Source: Flavobacterium sp. JAS (lineage in GTDB: Bacteria; Bacteroidota; Bacteroidia; Flavobacteriales; Flavobacteriaceae). From it: a stretch of DNA of 64,000 nt. Positions 46,429 to 56,856 of this stretch are shown here, piece after piece. The DNA lies in contig NZ_JAJMOX010000007.1 in the NCBI RefSeq assembly GCF_020991455.1, forward strand, positions 62,001 through 126,000, read 5' to 3'. The notes below the pieces were generated by a model. It worked only from the letters and a program-made list of their open reading frames with translations, had not been told where the DNA came from and searched no databases. Made by a program: the position numbers and the translations under genes. Each line of letters begins with the position of its first letter. The stretch's first letter is position 1.

Positions 46429-49400
46429 ATGAGTAATTGTACCACTATATTGAGTGTTTTGAGTTCTAATGGCAGCGACCAAAAGCAACGCTATCTCAAC
46501 GCGTTACAACCTGAAAACATTCATCTTAATGATTTTGACCAAGCAGATTGGATTTTATTTGCTCATAATTTTTCTGAATATGTAAATTATTATCAAAACT
46601 CCAATTCAGAAAAACCTTCAGGCGATTGGAAACCTTTTTTTGATTTTTTTAAGCTACCCAGTGAAAACCCAACTGTCGAAAATAAATTACTACTGGATCG
46701 GGCAAAAAAAGAACTGGATACTCTAATTGCCGAATCAAAAGAGAACTATGCCATTACACCACACTTAACATTATTTATCGCATTTTTAATGTTGCTGGAA
46801 AACAGCAAAAAAAGATACAACGGCCTTACCAAACGTCACCTCGATTTTTACTACAATCAAATATTAAAACTCGAAAAATTACCCCCAACACCGGATAAAG
46901 TCTATATGATTTTTGAATTGGCAAAAAATGCTATTCAGGAAAAAATCGAAACCAAAACCGGATTTGATGGTGGTAAAGATGCTTTAGGGAAAACCAGAAA
47001 CTATTATTCTAACAATGAATTAATAGCCAATAAAACTGTCGTTTCATCATTGAAAAATGTATATAATGACATTGAAACAAAAAAAATAATCGCCAGCCCA
47101 ATCGCAAATTCTTACGACGGTTTGGGAGGCGCTTTCCCGGATAAAAACAATACACAATGGTGGCCTTTTGGATATGTGGTCAATCCTGAACCACCTACCG
47201 GATTACCTAATTTGCCTAATGCTGCTCTGGGGTTTGCAGTTGCCTCTCCTATTCTGTCTTTAGCAGAAGGAAAACGCAGCGTTGAGATGAGTTTTACTTT
47301 TGAGAGCACTATCACTAATGTAACTCAGGCTATCATTATTGACTGTTTAAGTCTTCAGCTAACCACAGCCAAAAAATGGTTTGATCTGCCAATACCGCCA
47401 TCAGTAACGTTAAGACCATCCGAAACTTATACCACATCAGCAATTGGAAAAGTCCTTAAAATTGTCTTCCAACTTGATGAAAGTGTAGACGCCATTACAG
47501 GATATGATCCCAAAATATATGGTGAAGAATTTGTTACTGATTTACCGGTTGCAAAATTCAATCTCGACATTACAAAAGACAATGGATATGATTTGTATAA
47601 ATCATTGGCCGAAAACAAATTAGAAAAAATCGACATCAATATTGATGTTCAAAATATTAAGAATACCGTTTTAGAAAACGATAACGGAATAATTAATGCC
47701 GCAAAACCGTTTTTCCCTTTTTCTTCCCAGCCCGTAAAAGGTTCCAATTTTTACATCAAATACAACGAAGCTTTTGCCAAAAACTGGAGCAAGATCAATG
47801 TTGATATCGTCTGGAAAAATACTCCGGCTAGTTTTGTAGAACACTATAAAGCGTACAAAAACTCAGCTCTAAATACAATAACTACAAAAGAATTTAAGGA
47901 TAGTGTATTAAATATTAGTACTACTGTTGGTACTCCTGGTACGTTTAAACCTGCTGACGCAATCGTAGGAGCAAATACTTATTTTGAATATATATTATCC
48001 ATTTTATCCAATAATATCTGGAAGGATGCTACTGTCAAAACCTTATTTAATGGTATTCCAGCGTTTAAAACAACCTTTGACATAAGTAATACTGATTATA
48101 GTACTAAGAAAAATGGTCAGTTAAAACTAACATTAGACAAACCTTTTCTGCATAATTTATATTCCAAAATTTATGCACTTGCCCTTTCTACCGAAGACGA
48201 AAATGTGGTTATCCCAAATGAGCCTTACACACCTTTGGCTGAAAATCTCATTTTAAGTTACACAGCTTCTGAAACGATTAATTTTAAGGCAATAGGCCTG
48301 GATACTTTAGAAGATATTTATAATAAAAACGAAGCAAAATTATTTCATATCCATCCTTTTGGATATGCAGAAGAACACGGTTTCTTAAAATCAAGACTGG
48401 GATATCCGGAAAACAAAGATTCTTATTTGATTCCTACCTATTGCATAGGCGGAGAACTGTTTATAGGATTAGAAAATGTAAAGGAATTGCAACAAATTAC
48501 CTTGCTTTTTCAGGTTTTGGAAGGAAGCGAAAATCCAGAAGCAAAATCGTTCTCCGGAAAACAAAAAGTAGAATGGGCTGTTTTGGGCAATAACGAATGG
48601 CGCATTCTCGACTATTCGGATATATTGCTGAATGAAACCGATAATTTACTTCAATCGGGAATCCTGAAATTCAGCCTACCAAAAGAAGCTACTCAAAATA
48701 ACACCAGACTTCCTAAAAATTTTATTTGGCTTAGAGCCAAAATGCATAAAAAATACGATGTGGTTTGCAAAATGATCGGAATTCATTCGCAGGCAGTTTT
48801 GGCAACTTTCCAGAATAATTCAAATGATTTATCGCATCTGGAAACCGGATTAGAAGCTACGACCATTTCTAAATTAATTCAACGACAAAGTAATGTCAAA
48901 TCGGTTACACAACCCTATAACAGCTTTGATTATAAACCCGAAGAAGCAAATGCAGATTATTACCGAAGAATTAGCGAACGTCTTCGAAATAAAAATCGCG
49001 CCATCACGATGTGGGATTATGAGCATATTATCCTTCAGGAATTTCCCGGATTGTATAAAGTAAAATGTCTCAACCATACCTGCGATACGTCTTATCAATC
49101 GCCCGGCAATGTGACTCTCGTTGTCATTCCGGACACGGTAAACAAAAACGTATTTGATGTTTTTAAACCACGTGTGAGCACAGCAACACTCAACAAGGTT
49201 AAAAATTATATAGACCAGCTGAACTCAATGCACGTAACCACTTATGTTATCAACCCGCAGTATGAAGAAGTTAAGGTTGATTTAAAAGTGAAATTCAGAC
49301 CTGGTTATGATGAAAATTTCTATATGCAGGAACTCAATGCCGATATTATCAAATTTTTATCGCCTTGGGCACTCGACAAAAATAGTCCCATCACATTTGG

Positions 49401-49626
49401 AGTCAAAATACACTCTAGCCAGCTCATAAATTACATCGAAAAACTAGGTTATGTAGATTATCTGCAAGATGTAAAACTGCTTAAAGATGGAGCCGTTTCA
49501 GATAAAGTTGCTGTTCCTTCAAATCCCAAATCGATTTTAGTTTCGGCCAAAAACCATCTCATCAGCACTGATGTCACAGAATGTACTGTTAAAACCATAG
49601 AACAAAAAGAAGAATGTCAACTGTAA
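46429..49626 (+). CDS. eCIS baseplate protein (gpJ/gp47-like, Afp11)
   Basis: A 1065-aa baseplate wedge component. The C-terminal part (about 815-1050) carries the baseplate-J pattern: NADYYRRISERLRNKNRAITMWDYEHIILQEFP..., VTLVVIPDTVNKN and VDLKVKFRPGYDENFYMQEL. The N-terminal 800 residues are poorly conserved beta-rich domains, larger than in phage gp47 but usual for Afp11/Pvc11-type proteins. Its end overlaps the next start by 13 bp. Confidence 0.88.
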   Translation: MSNCTTILSVLSSNGSDQKQRYLNALQPENIHLNDFDQADWILFAHNFSEYVNYYQNSNSEKPSGDWKPFFDFFKLPSENPTVENKLLLDRAKKELDTLIAESKENYAITPHLTLFIAFLMLLENSKKRYNGLTKRHLDFYYNQILKLEKLPPTPDKVYMIFELAKNAIQEKIETKTGFDGGKDALGKTRNYYSNNELIANKTVVSSLKNVYNDIETKKIIASPIANSYDGLGGAFPDKNNTQWWPFGYVVNPEPPTGLPNLPNAALGFAVASPILSLAEGKRSVEMSFTFESTITNVTQAIIIDCLSLQLTTAKKWFDLPIPPSVTLRPSETYTTSAIGKVLKIVFQLDESVDAITGYDPKIYGEEFVTDLPVAKFNLDITKDNGYDLYKSLAENKLEKIDINIDVQNIKNTVLENDNGIINAAKPFFPFSSQPVKGSNFYIKYNEAFAKNWSKINVDIVWKNTPASFVEHYKAYKNSALNTITTKEFKDSVLNISTTVGTPGTFKPADAIVGANTYFEYILSILSNNIWKDATVKTLFNGIPAFKTTFDISNTDYSTKKNGQLKLTLDKPFLHNLYSKIYALALSTEDENVVIPNEPYTPLAENLILSYTASETINFKAIGLDTLEDIYNKNEAKLFHIHPFGYAEEHGFLKSRLGYPENKDSYLIPTYCIGGELFIGLENVKELQQITLLFQVLEGSENPEAKSFSGKQKVEWAVLGNNEWRILDYSDILLNETDNLLQSGILKFSLPKEATQNNTRLPKNFIWLRAKMHKKYDVVCKMIGIHSQAVLATFQNNSNDLSHLETGLEATTISKLIQRQSNVKSVTQPYNSFDYKPEEANADYYRRISERLRNKNRAITMWDYEHIILQEFPGLYKVKCLNHTCDTSYQSPGNVTLVVIPDTVNKNVFDVFKPRVSTATLNKVKNYIDQLNSMHVTTYVINPQYEEVKVDLKVKFRPGYDENFYMQELNADIIKFLSPWALDKNSPITFGVKIHSSQLINYIEKLGYVDYLQDVKLLKDGAVSDKVAVPSNPKSILVSAKNHLISTDVTECTVKTIEQKEECQL

Positions 49627-52361
49627 ACCAACATATCAGCATCCCAAAAGACGTCAGTTCTAATGATGACATGAGTTTTGATTTCCTTCGAAAAAAAGGA
49701 ATCGAGTATATCGAATCATTAGGAAGTCAGTTCTGGACCGACTACAATACGCACGATCCCGGAATTACGATTCTGGAAGTACTTTGTTTCGCCATCACCG
49801 ATTTGGGAATGAGAATCAATTTGCCAATCGAAGATTTATTAAGCAACGCTTCTACCCCAATTGAGGAACAGTTTTTTACGGCTTCTCAAATTTTACCCAC
49901 TCAGGCTGTGACGGCTCTTGATTATCGAAAAATCTTAATTGATGTCGACTCGAAAAAAATTAAAAATTGCTGGCTTCAAAAAACGACCAAAAAACTATAC
50001 GTCAACTGCAAAGACGCAAAAATTTCACTTAAAAAAGCAGATTTTGCCGGAACCTTAGATACTTTCATAAAAGAAACAGAAATTAAAGGATACTACAATA
50101 TACTGGTTGATTTTAATGAAACTAATCTGGCTCAAAAAGAATTGCTTAAAACTAAAATCATCGAAAAATTTCACGCCAACAGAAATCTTTGCGAAGATCT
50201 TTTGGAGGTAAAAGAAATAGAAATTCAGCCCATTGCCGTTTGTGCTTTAATCGAAATTGAACCTGAAGCTAACGAAGAATACATTCACGCAAAAATTACT
50301 TTTGAACTTGAAAAATACCTTTCGCCAAGCATTAAATTCTATTCATTGGCCGAAATGTTTGAGAAAAAATATTCAAGCGATCAGATTTTTGAAGGCCCTT
50401 TTCTCGACGGAGGATTTATTGATACTAAAGAACTCGAAGAATCTTCGTTAAGAACCGAAGTACGCCTTTCGGACATTATGCAGATCATCATGGGTGTAGA
50501 AGGTGTATCTGTAATAAAAGACATCTCACTAAACAATTGTGATAAAATCGAAAAAGACGGAAGCGTCTGGAACATTTGCATTCCGGCCAATAAAAAACCA
50601 AGTCTTTGTAATAAAAGTACATTAAACTTTAGCAAAGGTGTTTTGCCTGTTACAGTCAATAAAGTAAAAGCAAAAAAATATTTAGACGATTTAAAAGATG
50701 AGTTTAATTATTCGCAGCAAGATGCAAGTAAAAACAGGGAAATAAACATTCCGAAAGGCAAAATTACAGAAGCTGATTTTTATACCAGTATCACCAATAA
50801 TTTTCCTGAAAACTATGGTATTGGCGAAATTGGCCTGTCTGAATCTGCCAGCGCGGAACGAAAAGCCAAAGCCAAACAATTGAAAGGATATTTGCTATTT
50901 TTTGATCAAATTCTGGCGAGTTATTTCAAGCAATTAAGCAATGTCAAAGAATTACTTTCTATAAGCGGCGACCTGCCAAATACCTATTTTACTCAGACCA
51001 TTACTGATATGACAGGTTTTGATGAAATTGCAAATAATAAGTATCTGTCATCAAGTGAAGAAAAACTGGACGAATTATTATTTGGTGATTTTGATGATGC
51101 CATTGTAAGACAAAACCAGATAAAAGACCATCTTATTGCACGATTTGCAGAACGATTTTCAGAATATGCTTTTTTAATGAAATCATTGTACGGCGCATCT
51201 GCAGATGAAATTGTACTGCAAAACAAATCCGATTTTTTAATCAATTACGATACAATAAGCAGCAAACGAGGCAGCGGATTTAATTATTTTAATCAGCCTG
51301 CATCTAATTTGTGGAATACTTTTAATGTCACCGGATTAGAAAATCGAATTGCAGGTTTACTGGGAATTAGAGGCGATAAAAACCCTATTACGGGCAAAAG
51401 AGGTATTAAAAGAAAAGATATCTCTGGTTTGTTTGTCCAGCTTTATGACCCAAGTCCGGGTGTAACTCCCAATCATTTTAGATGGAGAATCAGAAACAGT
51501 GCTAATCAAATAATCCTGACTGCGACCGAAGATTATCTGGATCAACGTGATGCGGTTAAGGAAATGTACTTTTCGATTCTGAAAATTTACGAAACCAGTG
51601 AAAAAGAAATTGAGCATGAATTTGAAAATCTTTTCGAAAACAGAGCCAACGGAATTGCTTTTAAAGACACTGTTATCGACACTTTTGAAGTCATAGAATC
51701 AGATACTCACAAATATTCATTTCATATCATAAATCCCGAATTTGTTGATGATCTCAGCAATCCGGACAGAATCATTGCACGTCAGTATAAATTGTACGAA
51801 ACTCTCGAAGAAGTAAAAGCAGCAATGCTTGAATTGCTTATTTTCTTTAAAGAAGAATTTAGCGATGAAGGCATTTTTCTGGTAGAACATATCCTGCTGG
51901 TTCCCAACCCTGATGAAGCAATTAACGAAAATTATTATATGCCAATTTGTGCAGACGATTGCTCTGGTGATTGTTGTACGCCAAATCCGTACTCGTTTAA
52001 AATTAGTGTCGTTTTGCCCGGATATACTTATCGTTTTGCAGATGTTGATTTTAGAAATTTTGCCGAAGACGTCATCCGACAGGAAATTCCATCACACATT
52101 CTAGGTAAAATTTGCTGGATTGGCTATCGAAAGGATCAAATCACACCAACGGATAATGACTTGCTCGATTTTGAAAAAGATTTTAAAAATTTTCTGATGG
52201 ATAAAACGCAAAACAAACAAGATGCTTTACCAAAATTCATCAAATCATTATCAAAATTAAACTCTATTTATCCAACAGGTACGTTGTACAATTGTGTAGA
52301 TGAAGAAGAAGATATTTCAGGAAAAATAGTATTAGGAAGAACAAATTTAGGAACAATATAA
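49614..52361 (+). CDS. eCIS baseplate protein (Afp12-like)
   Basis: A 915-aa protein, partner of the gp47-like protein in the baseplate wedge. Its start FLRKKGIEYIESLGSQFWTD and YNTHDPGITILEVLCFAITDLG (about 40-62) is the standard opening of Afp12/Pvc12-type proteins. Further on, AKAKQLKGYLLFFDQILASYFKQL (about 420-443) and LVEHILLVPNP (about 762-772) are also characteristic. It overlaps the upstream gene, so the two are coupled. Confidence 0.85.
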   Translation: MSTVNQHISIPKDVSSNDDMSFDFLRKKGIEYIESLGSQFWTDYNTHDPGITILEVLCFAITDLGMRINLPIEDLLSNASTPIEEQFFTASQILPTQAVTALDYRKILIDVDSKKIKNCWLQKTTKKLYVNCKDAKISLKKADFAGTLDTFIKETEIKGYYNILVDFNETNLAQKELLKTKIIEKFHANRNLCEDLLEVKEIEIQPIAVCALIEIEPEANEEYIHAKITFELEKYLSPSIKFYSLAEMFEKKYSSDQIFEGPFLDGGFIDTKELEESSLRTEVRLSDIMQIIMGVEGVSVIKDISLNNCDKIEKDGSVWNICIPANKKPSLCNKSTLNFSKGVLPVTVNKVKAKKYLDDLKDEFNYSQQDASKNREINIPKGKITEADFYTSITNNFPENYGIGEIGLSESASAERKAKAKQLKGYLLFFDQILASYFKQLSNVKELLSISGDLPNTYFTQTITDMTGFDEIANNKYLSSSEEKLDELLFGDFDDAIVRQNQIKDHLIARFAERFSEYAFLMKSLYGASADEIVLQNKSDFLINYDTISSKRGSGFNYFNQPASNLWNTFNVTGLENRIAGLLGIRGDKNPITGKRGIKRKDISGLFVQLYDPSPGVTPNHFRWRIRNSANQIILTATEDYLDQRDAVKEMYFSILKIYETSEKEIEHEFENLFENRANGIAFKDTVIDTFEVIESDTHKYSFHIINPEFVDDLSNPDRIIARQYKLYETLEEVKAAMLELLIFFKEEFSDEGIFLVEHILLVPNPDEAINENYYMPICADDCSGDCCTPNPYSFKISVVLPGYTYRFADVDFRNFAEDVIRQEIPSHILGKICWIGYRKDQITPTDNDLLDFEKDFKNFLMDKTQNKQDALPKFIKSLSKLNSIYPTGTLYNCVDEEEDISGKIVLGRTNLGTI

Positions 52362-52373
52362 AAATACAAGGTC

Positions 52374-55217
52374 ATGGCAACAAAACTTACCAACATTACA
52401 GGAAATTATCATAGTTATGTAGCAGATCAGATGTTAACACATTATCAGCTCAATGAAACTATTGATTATTTTGATGACCAAAATCGATTAAGCAGAATCT
52501 TTCTTACCGGTACAGGAATTGTTTGCGGCTTTCAGGTTTCAATCAATGCCAGCAACACTATCCTATCCATAACGCAGGGAAACGGAATTACTACTGACGG
52601 CGATTTGATAAAATTAACAATACCATCTACTGATCAGGCAAAGGCAAATGAGCTTAAACAAAAATTGTTGTCGATCGACATTCCAAAACTTGATTATAAA
52701 TCCTATAAAAAATTTGATATTGATAAGGCTGATTATCCAGCTTTTAAAAGCAGTCCCACCACAATGCACCAAATGTGGGAATTACTTCCCGGAACTACTT
52801 TGGGCACCGGAGAATCATGGTTGAATACTTTTCCTAGTAACTTAAAAAACCATATAATTATTCTCTATCTCGAAAATTATAATAAGGATGCTTCATTGTG
52901 TGATGAAACCGATTGTTCTAATAAAGGCAGCGAAGAAGTTTTTAACTTGCGAGTACTTGTTGTAAGCCAGGCAACTGCTGATATTATTATTGGCAAAAAC
53001 GGTTCTCCGGTAAAAGATTCACTTTTTAATAAATACGATGTTTATCAAAAATACAGTTTGCTTGACGAATTGGGTGTAAAAAAAGTAATTCCAACTTTTA
53101 ACAGTACATCGACTGCCGTTAAAATCAAACAATTATTTAATACCGTTGTCAATGATAGTGCTTTTCGAACTGATTTAATCGACAATTTAACCACCATTCT
53201 TTTGCCTTTTGGTTATAACACACAACTTACCGCAATTATTAATCGTATCAATGTCTTATTTGTAATTGACTCAAATAATATTCCGGCAGATATACATTAT
53301 CGATACGATTTATTAAAAGATATTATAGCAACTTACAAAGAATTGAAAGACCTTTTTATTCAGCTTAAAACAGAGTGTAATCCACCTATTGGTTCATTTC
53401 CAAAACATTTGTTTTTAGGATTTGTAGAAGACAATAATCGCTTTAAAAATTACAGACATCAATTTTACAAAGCAACAGTTTTAGATCAGAATAAAACATT
53501 CAGCAATTTTGATTCTTTAATCAGAAGACTAAAAGGCATTTTAGATAATTATCAGGCAACTGCCAATAGTATTAAAATTACACCCTCAAAAACAATGGGA
53601 AAATTGGGTGCTAAATCAGTTCCGTATTACTATAATGTAGACGATAATTTATTGCATGCCTGGGATTTTGAAAAAAGTAATCTTTATATACATCAAACCA
53701 ATTTTAGCTATCACACCGCAAATCTGGTCAACAACGATTATATCAAAACTCCGCTGGGTTATTGCATAGACGATTATGATTTTTACCGAATTGAAGGTTA
53801 TCTAAACGACAGCGTCGACGATGTAAAAACGTTTTTGAATGCAAAAAAAATAGAACACGGATTAGATTTTGATTTTTATATTCTGGATATTATTGAAAAT
53901 GCCGCCGATTTAAAAATCTTATTCAACACCAATTATTCATTCGAACACAAAGCTGGCGTAAAAAAAGGCGGAACTTTATTGCTGCTGAAATCCGGAACTA
54001 CATTTATAACTGATTTTAGTATTGAAGGCAAAATAAGCCCAGACAATGGCTTAGGATGCTGCACCATTATGGGATGTTTATATCCGTGGATTAGTTCGTT
54101 ACGATACATCAACAATTTATCCAGAAGTATAAGAGGTACCAAAAGCAAACAAGTTAATCTACCAACGCACTACAAACTAAGCGTAAAAAGATACACGATA
54201 AATGGTGTCAATTTAATTACAGACAATGTTGAAGTAAGTATACCAATAGATCAAATTCTTGCGCGCCGTTTGCATGTGGTAATGGAAACACTTAATACAA
54301 AGTTTCCAACTGGTTTATTATTTGATTTTATCGAAGAAGAGAAAAAAGTCAAAATTATGCGACTTGAAAAAGACACTTTCGAGTTTGAAATTCAAGACAT
54401 TACACTCTCAAGATATACTCCAACTTATAAATTTACAGAATCCGGAGTGACCAAAAATGGCAAAGTTTACAGTTCAAATAAAATAACCTGTTCAATTGTT
54501 AATTCGCACAAAGCCAATATTTACAAAAAAATACATGCTAATTACGATCCAATTAACAAAGACGATGACGATTTTGGACGCTTTAATGATGATTGGAACA
54601 AATTCGAATATTTAAGAAGCGAATTACGATTTCATAAAGAGACAAAAGAATTTACAAGATTCCCTAAAATCTTTAATGATTATTATAGTATTCCAATGAT
54701 TTATGAAAGTGGGCAATATGAGGATACCACAGTAGCAGATGAATTGTTAAATATTGCTCAGCAAATCAAGCAAATAGACGAGCGTTATAATGACATTTAT
54801 ATTGGTGGTGACTGGACAAGCGGAAACTATGTTAATACAACAATGCAGTCTTACTATCTTGATAATATCGACGATACAAACGACGAGCTGGTATTGTTTA
54901 TGAATTTAAGAAAAAAGATTCATAACGAAGACAAAGTGAGCAAATACATGATTCACATTGATACTACAAGAAATGTAAACCTTTCAGATTTTGAAGAGCT
55001 ATTTAGCAGATTTGCCAAAAGAGCCGAATTCTATTTTTATAAACCTACCAATGGTTTCTTTATTAAGATAGAAACAAATTTTATGGCTAAAAGTGAGGGT
55101 ATCAAAAAAAGAGTCTTTGTTAACACAGAAAAAATAAGCAAGGCTATCATTACCAAAAAAACAACTAAACGTGCTATTACCAAGAGAACTCCAAGGAAGC
55201 CGGGTGATACCAAATAA
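52374..55217 (+). CDS. Large eCIS-associated protein of unknown fold (tail-fibre/baseplate position)
   Basis: A 947-aa protein opening ITGNYHSYVADQMLTHYQLNETIDYFDDQNRLSRIFLTGTGIVCGF, a start I associate with Bacteroidota eCIS loci at this position. The body has no domain I can name. The C-terminal 25 residues are very basic and Thr/Lys/Arg-rich (KKTTKRAITKRTPRKPGDTK). It occupies the slot between Afp12 and the tape measure, where Afp13/Pvc13 encodes the tail fibre, but it shows no fibre or adhesin repeat. It may be a baseplate periphery or receptor-contacting protein. Confidence 0.7.
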   Translation: MATKLTNITGNYHSYVADQMLTHYQLNETIDYFDDQNRLSRIFLTGTGIVCGFQVSINASNTILSITQGNGITTDGDLIKLTIPSTDQAKANELKQKLLSIDIPKLDYKSYKKFDIDKADYPAFKSSPTTMHQMWELLPGTTLGTGESWLNTFPSNLKNHIIILYLENYNKDASLCDETDCSNKGSEEVFNLRVLVVSQATADIIIGKNGSPVKDSLFNKYDVYQKYSLLDELGVKKVIPTFNSTSTAVKIKQLFNTVVNDSAFRTDLIDNLTTILLPFGYNTQLTAIINRINVLFVIDSNNIPADIHYRYDLLKDIIATYKELKDLFIQLKTECNPPIGSFPKHLFLGFVEDNNRFKNYRHQFYKATVLDQNKTFSNFDSLIRRLKGILDNYQATANSIKITPSKTMGKLGAKSVPYYYNVDDNLLHAWDFEKSNLYIHQTNFSYHTANLVNNDYIKTPLGYCIDDYDFYRIEGYLNDSVDDVKTFLNAKKIEHGLDFDFYILDIIENAADLKILFNTNYSFEHKAGVKKGGTLLLLKSGTTFITDFSIEGKISPDNGLGCCTIMGCLYPWISSLRYINNLSRSIRGTKSKQVNLPTHYKLSVKRYTINGVNLITDNVEVSIPIDQILARRLHVVMETLNTKFPTGLLFDFIEEEKKVKIMRLEKDTFEFEIQDITLSRYTPTYKFTESGVTKNGKVYSSNKITCSIVNSHKANIYKKIHANYDPINKDDDDFGRFNDDWNKFEYLRSELRFHKETKEFTRFPKIFNDYYSIPMIYESGQYEDTTVADELLNIAQQIKQIDERYNDIYIGGDWTSGNYVNTTMQSYYLDNIDDTNDELVLFMNLRKKIHNEDKVSKYMIHIDTTRNVNLSDFEELFSRFAKRAEFYFYKPTNGFFIKIETNFMAKSEGIKKRVFVNTEKISKAIITKKTTKRAITKRTPRKPGDTK

Positions 55218-55218
55218 A

Positions 55219-55261
55219 AAAGCTTGAGACACTTGCCTTAATCAGACAAATCTCAAGCTTT
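55219..55261 (+). terminator. Hairpin between the 947-aa gene and the tape measure
   Basis: AAAGCTTGAGA (55219-55229) and its exact complement (55251-55261), 21-nt loop, starting right after the stop codon. No T-run follows, so it is more likely a partial attenuator or an RNA-processing site than a full stop. Confidence 0.45.
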
Positions 55262-55359
55262 AATGGGGAGCTGATGCCAATCATGGCACCTATATTTTCC
55301 CAGTATAACCTATCGGTTCATAGCAAATGTAGAAATATTTTTTGTAATACCAAAGAAAA

Positions 55360-56844
55360 ATGACTAAAAATACACATAGCATCCAAAAAGTTTTTTTAGA
55401 AATAGATACGCACTCTATCCTGATGGCAAATTCTATAAAAAACAACCTTGCCATGTTTGTACAAAATGATATTATTCCTGTTTTAGAAAAGCAATTCGAC
55501 ACTATAGAAAACATTAACAATCAGATCGTTCAGATCGAAAAAATAGAAATTTCCATCAATTCAAATACAGGTAAAACAGATATTTTTCTTTCGAATAGTG
55601 AAGCCAAAAAAGACATAAAAAATCAGATTGAAAAAGAGATTCAAAAAAGGCTAAATGAGGTACAAAAAACAGCGAAAAATGAGAACAAAAACGAATCAGA
55701 AATCCGCACTATTTTACCTGAGAATAAAGACCTCAAAACCTTACTCTATTTTATAGAAAACGGCAACATGCCTTGGTGGATTTCTGGTGGAGATGAAATA
55801 GTCTTTTTTGAAAAAATGAATTTCGAAAACATTAAAAACGATATTTTCAAAATTCCGTTTAGCAAATTAATTCAACAGAAAAAAGTTCAGAACCGTATTA
55901 TAAATCAGTTTTCAAATCAGGAAATTGCCCTTTTTGCCGCTGCCCTTTTGGGTTCAGAAACCCAACAAAAAACACATTCAAAAAATAAACTAATACAGCT
56001 TCTGAACCATAAGTCACACGAATTTAAAACATCATTCTGGCAATTGCTTTTTGAAGTTTCAAATGAAAAAAAACCGATAGAAATCATTCATTTTTATCAT
56101 CAAAAACAAACAGAATTCTCATCAGAAAAAATGTCTTTTGAGCTTTTTATCCAAAACCTCAGAACATTTTTTCCTATTGCTACAAGTGATGCGGAATTAA
56201 AGAGAATGAACGACAAATATTTAGATTCAGAAAAAACAAAATCGACTGTAAAACAAGAACCTACATCTGAAAGCCTTAAAAATGATTCTTCTAATACATC
56301 CGAAATTCAATTAAAAAATGAAGATCGTTTTCAGGAAGAAAAAGATGATTCGGTATCGTCTTATGTACAAAATGCGGGTTTAATCATTTTGCATCCGTTC
56401 TTGAAAGAAATGCTTAAAAACTGCGATTTAATTGGCCATGATAATTCCATTATAAACAAGGAATTAGCTGCGCATATTTTGCATTATGCTGCTACAAAAA
56501 AAGAAAACGATTATGAACATCTGATGCTTTTTGAGAAATTTTTATGCGGAATAGATATCGAAGAATCTATACAAAGAGAAATCAAAATTGAGAAAAAACA
56601 CAAACAGCAGGTTGAAGAAATGCTGCTCTCGGTTCTAGAACACTGGACAGCCCTAAAAAGCACTTCGACAGACCTATTAAGGACTGAATTTCTTCAGAGA
56701 GAAGGCAAACTGGATTGGAGTGAATCGAATCCGAAGTTGACTATTGAAAGAAAAACACAGGATCTTTTACTTGAAAAAATCCCGTGGAATATTACCATCG
56801 TCAAGATTCCGTGGATAGAGAAATTAATTTATACCCAATGGTAA
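55360..56844 (+). CDS. eCIS tape-measure protein (CIS_TMP, Afp14-like)
   Basis: A 494-aa, Lys/Glu-rich, mostly helical protein that fills the tube lumen during assembly and sets particle length. Typical family text: HSIQKVFLEIDTHSILMANSIKNN at the start, QIVQIEKIEISINS near 60-73, and AGLIILHPFLKEMLKNCDLI near 338-357. It precedes the cargo genes by 12 bp. A 142-bp gap with a hairpin separates it from the 947-aa gene. Confidence 0.88.
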   Translation: MTKNTHSIQKVFLEIDTHSILMANSIKNNLAMFVQNDIIPVLEKQFDTIENINNQIVQIEKIEISINSNTGKTDIFLSNSEAKKDIKNQIEKEIQKRLNEVQKTAKNENKNESEIRTILPENKDLKTLLYFIENGNMPWWISGGDEIVFFEKMNFENIKNDIFKIPFSKLIQQKKVQNRIINQFSNQEIALFAAALLGSETQQKTHSKNKLIQLLNHKSHEFKTSFWQLLFEVSNEKKPIEIIHFYHQKQTEFSSEKMSFELFIQNLRTFFPIATSDAELKRMNDKYLDSEKTKSTVKQEPTSESLKNDSSNTSEIQLKNEDRFQEEKDDSVSSYVQNAGLIILHPFLKEMLKNCDLIGHDNSIINKELAAHILHYAATKKENDYEHLMLFEKFLCGIDIEESIQREIKIEKKHKQQVEEMLLSVLEHWTALKSTSTDLLRTEFLQREGKLDWSESNPKLTIERKTQDLLLEKIPWNITIVKIPWIEKLIYTQW

Positions 56845-56856
56845 AATTTTAAAGTT

